Below the pieces are notes generated by a model, which ran no database searches, was not told where the DNA came from, and worked only from the letters and a program-made list of their open reading frames with translations. The translations under genes and the position numbers were made by a program. Positions 1-5,287 of a DNA stretch of 10,809 bases are shown piece by piece (the stretch's first letter is position 1; every line of letters begins with the position of its first letter). The DNA comes from Clostridia bacterium (GTDB lineage: Bacteria > Bacillota > Sulfobacillia > SLMV01): the NCBI GenBank assembly GCA_007136565.1, contig SLGS01000044.1:1-10809 (forward strand), in the 5' to 3' direction.

Positions 1-122
1 ACAACGTCGAGATGGGCGTTCGTTTGATCACTCCCATCGCCATCGAAGAGGGCGTTCGTTTCGCGATTCGCGAGGGTGGACGCACCGTAGGCGCCGGAGT
101 AGTCGCCTCCATCGTAGAGTAA
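1..122 (+). CDS. tuf: Elongation factor Tu, C-terminal fragment
   Basis: Only the last 39 codons are present, read in the frame starting at base 3 and ending at TAA 120-122; the gene runs off the left edge. The translated tail contains LITPIAIEEGVRFAIREGG followed by RTVGAGVVASIVE, the near-invariant end of EF-Tu domain 3 (a beta-barrel that contacts the tRNA T-stem and domain 1). EF-Tu is the cytoplasmic GTPase that carries aminoacyl-tRNA to the ribosomal A site. The final residues match the bacterial consensus closely, with no frameshift. rpsJ starts 28 nt after the stop, so tuf and the S10 cluster are probably co-transcribed, as in many Clostridia. IF-2 and EF-G also have translation-GTPase domains but do not end this way. 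Confidence 0.97.
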   Translation, partial: NVEMGVRLITPIAIEEGVRFAIREGGRTVGAGVVASIVE

Positions 123-125
123 CTG

Positions 126-142
126 CCTCCAACGAGAGGAGG
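126..142 (+). promoter_or_regulatory. Possible SD-masking hairpin before rpsJ
   Basis: CCTCC (126-130), just after the tuf stop codon, is the exact reverse complement of GGAGG (138-142), the core of the rpsJ ribosome binding site. The 7-nt loop between them is AACGAGA. A 5-bp stem would hide the rpsJ Shine-Dalgarno. A ribosome terminating on tuf at 120-122 would cover the left arm and free the site, which would couple rpsJ translation to tuf. The pairing is seen in the sequence; the regulatory role is inference. Confidence 0.4.
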
Positions 143-150
143 GACGCAAA

Positions 151-459
151 ATGGCTGGACAGAAAATACGTATTCGTCTACGGGCCTTCGATCACGAAAT
201 ACTCGATCAGTCCGCAGACCAAATCGTACAGACAGCGTCCAGGACGGGCGCGAGGATTTCCGGCCCCGTCCCCCTGCCCGTGGATCGTTCGGTCTTCACC
301 GTCTTGAAGGCGCCCAACGGGGAGAAGGACCTGCGCGAGCAATTCGAGATGCGCACTCACAAGCGCCTCATAGATATCCTGGAACCCACGCCGCAGACGG
401 TCGATGCCCTGATGAGGCTAGATCTGCCGTCTGGCGTGGACATAGAGATAAAACTCTAG
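151..459 (+). CDS. rpsJ: 30S ribosomal protein S10
   Basis: S10 is a 30S head protein; in E. coli it also acts as NusE in transcription antitermination. The 102-residue product has the usual length. The N-terminal KIRIRLRAFDHEILDQSA block and the central REQFEMRTHKRLIDILEPTP block are diagnostic, and the C-terminus TVDALMRLDLPSGVDIEIKL is nearly identical to Bacillota S10. The ATG start sits 8 nt after the strong GAGGAGGG site at 136-143. The gene opens the S10 cluster, 28 nt after tuf, with no long structured leader of the kind L4 uses for S10-operon control in E. coli. One oddity: the loop usually read as PHVNKD, or VHKYKD in Bacillus, is PNGEKDL here (residues 55-61), so the conserved His56 is missing. 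Confidence 0.98.
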   Translation: MAGQKIRIRLRAFDHEILDQSADQIVQTASRTGARISGPVPLPVDRSVFTVLKAPNGEKDLREQFEMRTHKRLIDILEPTPQTVDALMRLDLPSGVDIEIKL

Positions 460-461
460 CC

Positions 462-478
462 TCGACCGGTGAGGAGGT
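462..478 (+). repeat. 17-nt junction repeat, copy 1
   Basis: TCGACCGGTGAGGAGGT occurs exactly here, between the rpsJ stop and the rplC start, and again at 6010-6026 between rplX and rplE. It contains the palindrome ACCGGT and ends in the Shine-Dalgarno GAGGAGGT. The first 9 bases are not explained by ribosome binding. CCTC at 460-463, directly after the rpsJ stop, can also pair with GAGG at 471-474. Confidence 0.5.
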
Positions 479-484
479 GGCGAC

Positions 485-1111
485 ATGGGCAAGGGGATTT
501 TGGGCAAGAAGGTCGGCATGACGCAGATCTACGATGACGAGGGACGCATAGTCCCGGTAACCGTCATCGAAGCGAACTCCTGCGTAGTCGTCCAGGTAAA
601 AACAGAGGAAACCGATGGTTACGGTGCGGTGCAACTTGGTTTTGGTGAGGTCAAGTCCGACACCCTCAATCGTCCCCAGAGGGGACATTTCGAGAGGGCC
701 GGCGTGACCCCAAGGAAGCACCTGGCCGAGTTTCGGGCCGACAATTCGGATTGGTCCGACGTAGAGGTCGGAGATGCTGTGGGTCCCGACGTGTTCTCCC
801 CGGGGCAACGAGTGAAGGTTCGTGGCGTTTCCCGCGGCAAGGGATTCGCTGGCTCCATCAAGAGACACAACACCAGCCGGGGTCCAATGACACACGGATC
901 CAGGTACCATCGTGGACCGGGTTCGCGCGGAGCATCGTCTTTCCCCTCCCGGGTCGTCCGGGGGCGGAAGCTTCCCGGTCGTATGGGTGGCAAGCGCGTA
1001 ACCGTTGAGAGTTCGGAAGTAGTCAGGATCGACACCGAGAGAGGTTTGATCCTGGTCAGAGGACCCGTACCCGGTCCCCGGGGCGGCGTCGTCAGAATAG
1101 AAGGCTCCTGA
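485..1111 (+). CDS. rplC: 50S ribosomal protein L3
   Basis: L3 is an early-assembly 50S protein whose long internal extension reaches toward the peptidyl-transferase centre. The 208-residue product starts with GILGKKVGMTQIYDDEGRIV, the diagnostic L3 N-terminus. The central part VRGVSRGKGFAGSIKRH and the extension THGSRYHRGPGSRG followed by LPGRMGGKRVTVE are the rRNA-binding core typical of the family. Length is normal (about 205-215). The ATG is 7 nt after GGAGG in GAGGAGGTGG (471-480). The gene is second in the S10 cluster and its partner L4 follows. The 64-nt gap after it is the longest in the window. I see no truncation. Confidence 0.98.
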   Translation: MGKGILGKKVGMTQIYDDEGRIVPVTVIEANSCVVVQVKTEETDGYGAVQLGFGEVKSDTLNRPQRGHFERAGVTPRKHLAEFRADNSDWSDVEVGDAVGPDVFSPGQRVKVRGVSRGKGFAGSIKRHNTSRGPMTHGSRYHRGPGSRGASSFPSRVVRGRKLPGRMGGKRVTVESSEVVRIDTERGLILVRGPVPGPRGGVVRIEGS

Positions 1112-1159
1112 GTCGCTAGTCGACGATGGGTGCCATGGATCGAAACAAATGTGATGAGA

Positions 1160-1168
1160 AAGGGGGGG
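1160..1168 (+). promoter_or_regulatory. Atypical G-rich ribosome binding site of rplD
   Basis: The rplD start lacks GGAGG. Instead there is AA followed by seven G residues (1162-1168). AAGGGGG can still pair with the 16S 3' end if one G-U wobble replaces the usual A-U pair, with about 9 nt to the ATG at 1176. Similar AGGGGG sites precede rpsS (2959-2964) and adk (10458-10463), so this looks like an accepted variant here. Confidence 0.55.
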
Positions 1169-1175
1169 AACGGCG

Positions 1176-1808
1176 ATGCCCACAGTGCCAGTAGTTAGCA
1201 TGACCGGCGAGCAGGTTGACCAGGTTGAACTGGATCCGTACGTATGGGACAGTCCGCCCAATGACGGACTCGTCCATCAGGCGGTGGTAACCTATCTCGC
1301 CAATCAGCGAACGGGTTCCGCTTCCACGAAGACGCGGGCCGAGGTTCGCGGTGGTGGGAGAAAGCCCTGGCGCCAAAAGGGTCTCGGTCGTGCACGTCAC
1401 GGCAGCATACGCTCGCCCATATGGACGGGCGGAGGAGTCACTTTCGGCCCCAAGCCCCGTAGCTACCGCAAGTCCATGAATAAGAAGGCGAGGCGAAGTG
1501 CCCTTCGGTGCGTGCTATCGGAAGCGTTGCGCGATACCGAATTGACCGTCGTCGACGCCATCGACCTTCCCCAGCCGAAGACCCGTACCGTCGTTGAGAT
1601 GCTCGGTGCCTTCGGACAATCTGGGAGAAAGGTCCTCTTTGTTACCGACGAAAGCGGCGAATCTTTGCTGAAGTCCTCGCGGAATATTCCCGGGGTTGAT
1701 GTGATCAGGGCCCGCGACCTCAATACGTACAAGGTGGTTAACAGTGAGCATCTCGTTGTGACTAGGGATGCACTGCCCCTTATCGAGGAGGTGCTGGGCG
1801 ATGGCTGA
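1176..1808 (+). CDS. rplD: 50S ribosomal protein L4
   Basis: L4 binds 23S rRNA domain I and sends an extended loop to the constriction of the nascent-peptide exit tunnel; in E. coli it also represses the S10 operon. The 210-residue product has the tunnel loop at about residues 54-95, with TRAEVRGGGRKPWRQKGLGR and SIRSPIWTGGGVTFGPKPR, which is family-diagnostic. The C-terminal half is the usual Rossmann-like fold ending in the VVTRDALPLIEEVLG helix. Length is normal. The start is the first ATG after the G-rich site at 1160-1168. Its last 8 bases overlap rplW. Whether L4 autoregulates here cannot be told; no E. coli-type leader is visible. Confidence 0.98.
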   Translation: MPTVPVVSMTGEQVDQVELDPYVWDSPPNDGLVHQAVVTYLANQRTGSASTKTRAEVRGGGRKPWRQKGLGRARHGSIRSPIWTGGGVTFGPKPRSYRKSMNKKARRSALRCVLSEALRDTELTVVDAIDLPQPKTRTVVEMLGAFGQSGRKVLFVTDESGESLLKSSRNIPGVDVIRARDLNTYKVVNSEHLVVTRDALPLIEEVLGDG

Positions 1809-2091
1809 TCCCAGGGACATTCTTGTTCGCCCGATCATTACCGAGCGCAGTATGGCCGACTCCGAAGAAGGCAAGTATACCTTCGTAGTGGATCGGCGAG
1901 CGAACAAGTACCAGATCCGTAATGCAGTGGAGACCATATTCGGAGTCAAGGTTACCCGGGTCAACACAATGCGCATGTTGGGTAAGAGGCGCCGCATGGG
2001 AATGCGCGTCGGACGTCGGCCCAACTGGAAAAAGGCCATTGTGCAATTGGCTCCCGGCGAGGCTTTGGACTTCTTCGAAGGCATGATGTAG
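1801..2091 (+). CDS. rplW: 50S ribosomal protein L23
   Basis: L23 sits at the exit of the peptide tunnel and is the docking site for trigger factor and signal recognition particle. The 96-residue product starts MADPRDILVRPIITERS; Glu15 of the ITER motif corresponds to E. coli Glu18, the trigger-factor contact. The middle has KYQIRNAVETIFGVKVTRVN and the end GRRPNWKKAIVQLAPGEALD, both typical. An in-frame start at 1768 would lie inside rplD without a ribosome binding site, so ATG 1801, 8 nt after GAGGAGG (1785-1791), is chosen. It overlaps rplD by 8 bp in another frame, which suggests translational coupling of the L4/L23 pair. Confidence 0.97.
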   Translation: MADPRDILVRPIITERSMADSEEGKYTFVVDRRANKYQIRNAVETIFGVKVTRVNTMRMLGKRRRMGMRVGRRPNWKKAIVQLAPGEALDFFEGMM

Positions 2092-2124
2092 GTCGCTCTA
2101 TTATGAGCACGTGGAGGTGAGAAT

Positions 2125-2958
2125 ATGCCGGTCAAGAAATTCAAATCGACCTCTCCGGGGCGCAGGCACATGGCGATCAATCGCGCCGTAGTCAGCAATG
2201 AAGGCCCCGAGAAATCTTTGCTCGGTGGCAAGATCCGCAAGACCGGTGGGCGTAACGTCTACGGTCGGCTAACAGTGCGGCATCGCGGCGGGGGTGCGAA
2301 GCGGCGTTACAGGATCATCGATTTTGCGCGCCGTAAGGATGGCATCCCGGCGAAGGTGGACAGGATCGAATACGATCCGAACAGGAGCGCCAATATCGCG
2401 CTGCTTCATTACGTGGACGGCGAGAAGGCATACATCCTGGCACCGCAGGGCATCAAGCCCGGAGACGTGGTCGAATCGGGACCCCAGGCAGATATCAAGC
2501 CCGGCAACGCGTTGCCGCTGAGGAATATCCCCTCGGGTACCGTGGTTCATAACATCGAACTCAAGCCCGGTCGGGGCGGTCAATTGGCCCGCGCCGCCGG
2601 TGCGAGCGCGCGACTGTCGGCAAAAGAGGGTAAGAACGCCTACTTGAGGATGCCGTCCGGCGAGTTTCGCCTGGTATCCCTGGAATGCCGCGCGACGGTC
2701 GGCCAGGTTGGTAATGTAGAGCACGAGAATCAGGTCAGCGGTAAAGCTGGACGCAATCGCCATCTGGGCCGCAGGCCCACGGTGCGCGGCGCGGCCATGA
2801 ACCCCGCCGACCACCCCCTCGGGGGTGGCGAGGGTAAGGCCCCCGCCGGTAGGCATCCGGTTACGCCCTGGGGCAAGAAGGCCCACGGCAAGAAGACCCG
2901 CAAAGGCAAGAAGTATTCCGACAAGAACATCGTGCGGCGACGTGGTCGCCGTCGGTAG
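2125..2958 (+). CDS. rplB: 50S ribosomal protein L2
   Basis: L2 is one of the most conserved 50S proteins; it binds 23S rRNA near the peptidyl-transferase centre and helps subunit association. The 277-residue product has the full fold: an OB-like N-terminal domain with GRNVYGRLTVRHRGGGAKRR, an SH3-like domain, and the basic tail. The signature RGAAMNPADH is at residues 231-240 minus a small offset: by direct count Asp229-His230 lie just before Pro231. The usual DHPHGGGEG reads DHPLGGGEG, with Leu232 in place of the second His. The catalysis-linked His (E. coli His229) is kept. The start ATG is 7 nt after GGAGG within GGAGGTGA (2113-2120). Length is normal and the reading frame intact. Confidence 0.98.
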   Translation: MPVKKFKSTSPGRRHMAINRAVVSNEGPEKSLLGGKIRKTGGRNVYGRLTVRHRGGGAKRRYRIIDFARRKDGIPAKVDRIEYDPNRSANIALLHYVDGEKAYILAPQGIKPGDVVESGPQADIKPGNALPLRNIPSGTVVHNIELKPGRGGQLARAAGASARLSAKEGKNAYLRMPSGEFRLVSLECRATVGQVGNVEHENQVSGKAGRNRHLGRRPTVRGAAMNPADHPLGGGEGKAPAGRHPVTPWGKKAHGKKTRKGKKYSDKNIVRRRGRRR

Positions 2959-2974
2959 AGGGGGTAACTAGCAC

Positions 2975-3259
2975 ATGGGCCGCTCTCTGAAAAAGGGACC
3001 TTTCGTAGACGAAAAGCTTCTCGCCAAGATTCAGCGCATGGAGGAATCCGGCAAGAAGCAGGTTATTCGCACGTGGGCTCGAGCCTGCACCATCGTACCC
3101 GAGATGGTGGGATACACCATCGCTGTGCACGACGGGCGGCGCCACGTTCCCGTCTACATCGTAGAAGATATGGTGGGACACAAGCTCGGTGAGTTCGCAC
3201 CCACAAGAACCTTCCGCGGCCACGGGCGTCGGGGTGACAGGACGGTCACGCTGAAGTGA
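2975..3259 (+). CDS. rpsS: 30S ribosomal protein S19
   Basis: S19 is a 30S head protein that forms a complex with S13 and contacts the A-site finger bridge. The 94-residue product begins MGRSLKKGPFVDEKLL, includes PEMVGYTIAVHDGRRHVPVY and ends with the family signature GHKLGEFAPTRTFRGHG. Length is typical (91-95). The segment usually TWSRRSTI reads TWARACTI, a mild deviation. The ribosome binding site is AGGGGG (2959-2964), overlapping the bases right after the rplB stop, 10 nt from the ATG. It is followed by a short GC-rich inverted repeat before rplV. Confidence 0.98.
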   Translation: MGRSLKKGPFVDEKLLAKIQRMEESGKKQVIRTWARACTIVPEMVGYTIAVHDGRRHVPVYIVEDMVGHKLGEFAPTRTFRGHGRRGDRTVTLK

Positions 3260-3264
3260 CGTAT

Positions 3265-3280
3265 CCCGCGGACCCGCGGG
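3265..3280 (+). promoter_or_regulatory. GC-rich hairpin between rpsS and rplV
   Basis: CCCGCG (3265-3270) and CGCGGG (3275-3280) form a perfect 6-bp all-GC stem with loop GACC. It starts 6 nt after the rpsS stop and ends 6 nt before the rplV ribosome binding site AGGAGG (3287-3292). The following CTGTTT is too short and mixed for a Rho-independent terminator. A role in translation coupling or RNA stability is possible; chance in GC-rich DNA is the alternative. Confidence 0.45.
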
Positions 3281-3296
3281 CTGTTTAGGAGGCAGG

Positions 3297-3665
3297 ATGC
3301 TCATGGTCGAGGAAAAGACGGTACCAACCGCAACGGCGCGCCTGCGGTACGCGCGGATTTCACCGCGCAAGGCCCGGGCAGTGATGGACTTGATTCGCGG
3401 CAAGCCCGTGAGGGAAGCCGCCGCGATATTGATGAACACGCCCCGTCGTGGCGCGGAAATAATAATTAAGGTATTGAACTCTGCGGTGGCCAACGCGGTG
3501 AATAATCTGGATCTAGACGAAGAAGATCTCTACGTGAGTAGTTGCTTCGTCGACCAGGGGACCACCATGAAGAGATGGCGTCCCCGGGCACGTGGAATGG
3601 CCTCTCCGATCAAGAAGAGGACCAGCCACATCACCGTTACGGTGGCCGAGCGGGAGGAGGTGTAG
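3297..3665 (+). CDS. rplV: 50S ribosomal protein L22
   Basis: L22 stabilises all six 23S domains and lines the exit tunnel with a long beta-hairpin. The 122-residue product has RLRYARISPRKARAVMDLIR (residues 15-34), LNSAVANAVNN, the hairpin with MKRWRPRARGMASPIKKRTS (91-110), and the HITVTVAE end. Macrolide resistance mutations in other bacteria fall in this hairpin. The nearly universal Gly-Arg-Ala there reads Gly-Met-Ala (Met101). Start choice is uncertain: AGGAGG (3287-3292) is only 4 nt from ATG 3297 and 10 nt from the in-frame ATG at 3303, so a protein two residues shorter is possible. Only 2 nt separate its stop from rpsC. Confidence 0.97.
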   Translation: MLMVEEKTVPTATARLRYARISPRKARAVMDLIRGKPVREAAAILMNTPRRGAEIIIKVLNSAVANAVNNLDLDEEDLYVSSCFVDQGTTMKRWRPRARGMASPIKKRTSHITVTVAEREEV

Positions 3666-3667
3666 AG

Positions 3668-4357
3668 TTGGGTCAAAAGGTACATCCGAAAGGATTTAGG
3701 CTAGGCGTAATCCGAGACTGGGATTCCCGCTGGTATGCCAACAAGAAAGAGTTCGGAGAGATGGTATACCAGGACTTCGAGATTCGCCGCCACATCAAGC
3801 GCGAGATGTTCAACGCAGGGCTCGCCAGGATAGAGGTCGAGCGCTTCGCCGGACAGATCAAGATAACCGTCCACGCTGCTCGTCCGGGCATGGTCATCGG
3901 CAGAGGAGGTACTCTCGTCGAGGGGCTTCGGAAAGATCTGGAGGATATGACCGGTAATCGGATCAACATCCGGATCGTCGAAGTGCCCAAGCCCGATCTC
4001 AATGCGCAGCTGGTCTCCGAAGGAGTGGCGGACCAACTGGTGCGCAGGGTGTCTTTCCGCAGGGCCATGCGTCAATCGATGCAGAGGGCCATGCGCGAGG
4101 GAGCCAAGGGCTGCAAGATACAGGTATCCGGACGGCTCGGTGGCGCGGAAATGGCCCGCCGGGAATGGATGGCAGAAGGTTCCGTCCCACTACACACGTT
4201 GAGGGCGGACATCGATTACGGTTTCGCAGAGGCCAACACTACCTACGGCACCATCGGTGTCAAGGTATGGATCTACACGGGCGATGTTATGCCCACCAAG
4301 GGACGTCAAGGCAGTAGCGAGGAGGCGGCTGCTCATGCTGATGCCAAAACGGGTTAA
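3668..4357 (+). CDS. rpsC: 30S ribosomal protein S3 (TTG start)
   Basis: S3 lies at the mRNA entry tunnel and contributes to mRNA unwinding. The 229-residue product starts GQKVHPKGFRLGVIRDWDSR, the invariant S3 N-terminus, only if TTG at 3668 is used; the frame is open upstream into rplV (to an ATG at 3542), but that peptide is unrelated to S3. AGGAGGTG (3655-3662) is well placed for the TTG. The KH domain has GRGG at residues 78-81 (VIGRGGTLVEGLRKD), followed by the FRRAMRQSMQRAM helix carrying the entry-site basic residues and by SGRLGGAEMAR and PLHTLRADIDYG. Length is normal (E. coli 233). The last 23 bases overlap the start of rplP. Confidence 0.97.
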   Translation: MGQKVHPKGFRLGVIRDWDSRWYANKKEFGEMVYQDFEIRRHIKREMFNAGLARIEVERFAGQIKITVHAARPGMVIGRGGTLVEGLRKDLEDMTGNRINIRIVEVPKPDLNAQLVSEGVADQLVRRVSFRRAMRQSMQRAMREGAKGCKIQVSGRLGGAEMARREWMAEGSVPLHTLRADIDYGFAEANTTYGTIGVKVWIYTGDVMPTKGRQGSSEEAAAHADAKTG

Positions 4358-4760
4358 ATATAGAAGACAGCATCGCGGCCGGATGAGGGGCAAGGCCCAT
4401 CGTGGCTCCGACATCGTGTTCGGCGAGTACGGCCTGCAGGCTGCCGAGGCGGGATGGATTACCGACCGGCAGATCGAAGCGGCTCGCGTGGCGCTAACGC
4501 GTCACATCCGCCGAGGCGGTAAAGTCTGGGTCAAGATCTTCCCGGACAAGCCCGTGACGAAGAAGGCAGCCGAGACCCGCATGGGTAAAGGTAAGGGCGC
4601 TCCGGAGTTCTGGGTTGCGGTCGTCAAGCCTGGCCGAGTGATGTTCGAGTTGGCTGGTGTACCCGAGGCAGTGGCGCGCGAAGCCATGCGGCTCGCGTCG
4701 CACAAACTGCCGGTCAAGACTCGTTTCGCTATGACCGAGTCGGATAGCGGTGGTGACTGA
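4335..4760 (+). CDS. rplP: 50S ribosomal protein L16
   Basis: L16 helps build the A-site tRNA binding region and the central protuberance base of the 50S subunit. The 141-residue product starts MLMPKRVKYRRQHRGRMRGK, matching the family N-terminus. It has GLQAAEAGWITDRQIEAARV and the signature TRMGKGKGAPEFWVA, where Arg82 corresponds to E. coli Arg81, the residue hydroxylated in some proteobacteria. An open frame reaches ATG 4257 inside rpsC, but GAGGAGG (4319-4325) lies 9 nt before ATG 4335 and 15 nt before ATG 4341, favouring 4335. It overlaps rpsC by 23 bp. Only 2 nt separate it from rpmC. Confidence 0.97.
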   Translation: MLMPKRVKYRRQHRGRMRGKAHRGSDIVFGEYGLQAAEAGWITDRQIEAARVALTRHIRRGGKVWVKIFPDKPVTKKAAETRMGKGKGAPEFWVAVVKPGRVMFELAGVPEAVAREAMRLASHKLPVKTRFAMTESDSGGD

Positions 4761-4762
4761 AC

Positions 4763-4969
4763 ATGAAAGCCAAGGAAATTCGCGAACTCAGTGACGCCGA
4801 AATAGACCGGCGGATCAAGGATTTGAAGGAAGAGCTCTTCAACTTGCGCTTCCAAGGCGCAACGGGCCAGCTCGAGAATCCGGTCAGAATCCGCTATGTC
4901 AAAAAAGACATCGCTCGACTCAAGACGGTCCAGAGATCTCGTGAGCTGGCCGCCGGAGTCGACGGATGA
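4763..4969 (+). CDS. rpmC: 50S ribosomal protein L29
   Basis: L29 is a small two-helix protein at the tunnel exit beside L23. The 68-residue product starts MKAKEIRELSDAEIDRRIKD and continues KEELFNLRFQGATGQLENP, then VRIRYVKKDIARLKTVQ, all diagnostic. Length is normal (60-70). The ribosome binding site is weak: GGTGGTGA (4749-4756) lies within the last codons of rplP, so translation probably depends on coupling to rplP, whose stop ends 2 nt before this ATG. The TGA stop overlaps an ATG (4966) in the rpsQ frame. Confidence 0.97.
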   Translation: MKAKEIRELSDAEIDRRIKDLKEELFNLRFQGATGQLENPVRIRYVKKDIARLKTVQRSRELAAGVDG

Positions 4970-4986
4970 CGGCGGAGGTGACGAAG

Positions 4987-5256
4987 ATGAGCGATGAGAA
5001 GACAACCCGCGGAATTCAAAAGACGCGTCGCGGGGTCGTTGTAAGTGACAAGATGGATAAGACGGTGGTCGTCCGAGTGGAGGACAGGATCAAGCATCCC
5101 CTGTACGGGCGTCGCGTACGACGGAGCAAGCGCTTCAAGGCTCACGACGAGAGGAACGAGTGCCGCACCGGGGACTTGGTCTCCATTGTGGAGACTCGGC
5201 CGCTCTCAAAGGATAAGCGCTGGAGAGTCACCGAGATCGTACAGCGCGCAGAGTGA
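4987..5256 (+). CDS. rpsQ: 30S ribosomal protein S17
   Basis: S17 is a primary 16S-binding OB-fold protein of the 30S body. The 89-residue product contains RGIQKTRRGVVVSDKMDKTV, then VVRVEDRIKHPLYGRRVRR and GDLVSIVETRPLSKDKRWRV, all typical. Two starts are possible: ATG 4966, overlapping the rpmC stop as ATGA with a weak GGAG (4955-4958), or ATG 4987, 7-8 nt after the GGAGGTG core (4974-4980). The second has the better binding site and gives the usual length, so it is chosen. It closes the S10 cluster; rplN begins 31 nt later, without a visible terminator or promoter between. Confidence 0.96.
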   Translation: MSDEKTTRGIQKTRRGVVVSDKMDKTVVVRVEDRIKHPLYGRRVRRSKRFKAHDERNECRTGDLVSIVETRPLSKDKRWRVTEIVQRAE

Positions 5257-5287
5257 GTCGACCACGGTGGGATAAGGAGGATTTGTC

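Noticed and set aside
1126..1194. Small ORF MGAMDRNKCDEKGGERRCPQCQ with a CPQC motif across the rplC-rplD gap
   Set aside because: It has no ribosome binding site, overlaps the rplD start, and its Gly/Arg content comes from the G-rich rplD site read in another frame. The cysteine motif is likely chance.
368..1261. Antisense open frame of 297 codons over rpsJ-rplD
   Set aside because: It is the reverse of well-conserved genes, has no recognisable domain, and no neighbouring genes on that strand.
2099..2104. TATTAT as a -10 promoter element before rplB
   Set aside because: No -35-like hexamer lies 16-19 nt upstream. The flanking GCTC/GAGC 4-bp stem is too weak to claim.
3632..3644. CACCG-TTA-CGGTG hairpin near the end of rplV
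   Set aside because: It encodes conserved residues (HITVTVAE region), so the stem may be a by-product of coding; stems of 5 bp are frequent in GC-rich DNA.
3542..3667. Possible N-terminal extension of S3 from ATG 3542
   Set aside because: It overlaps rplV in another frame, its peptide is not S3-like, and TTG 3668 has a strong binding site and the exact family N-terminus.
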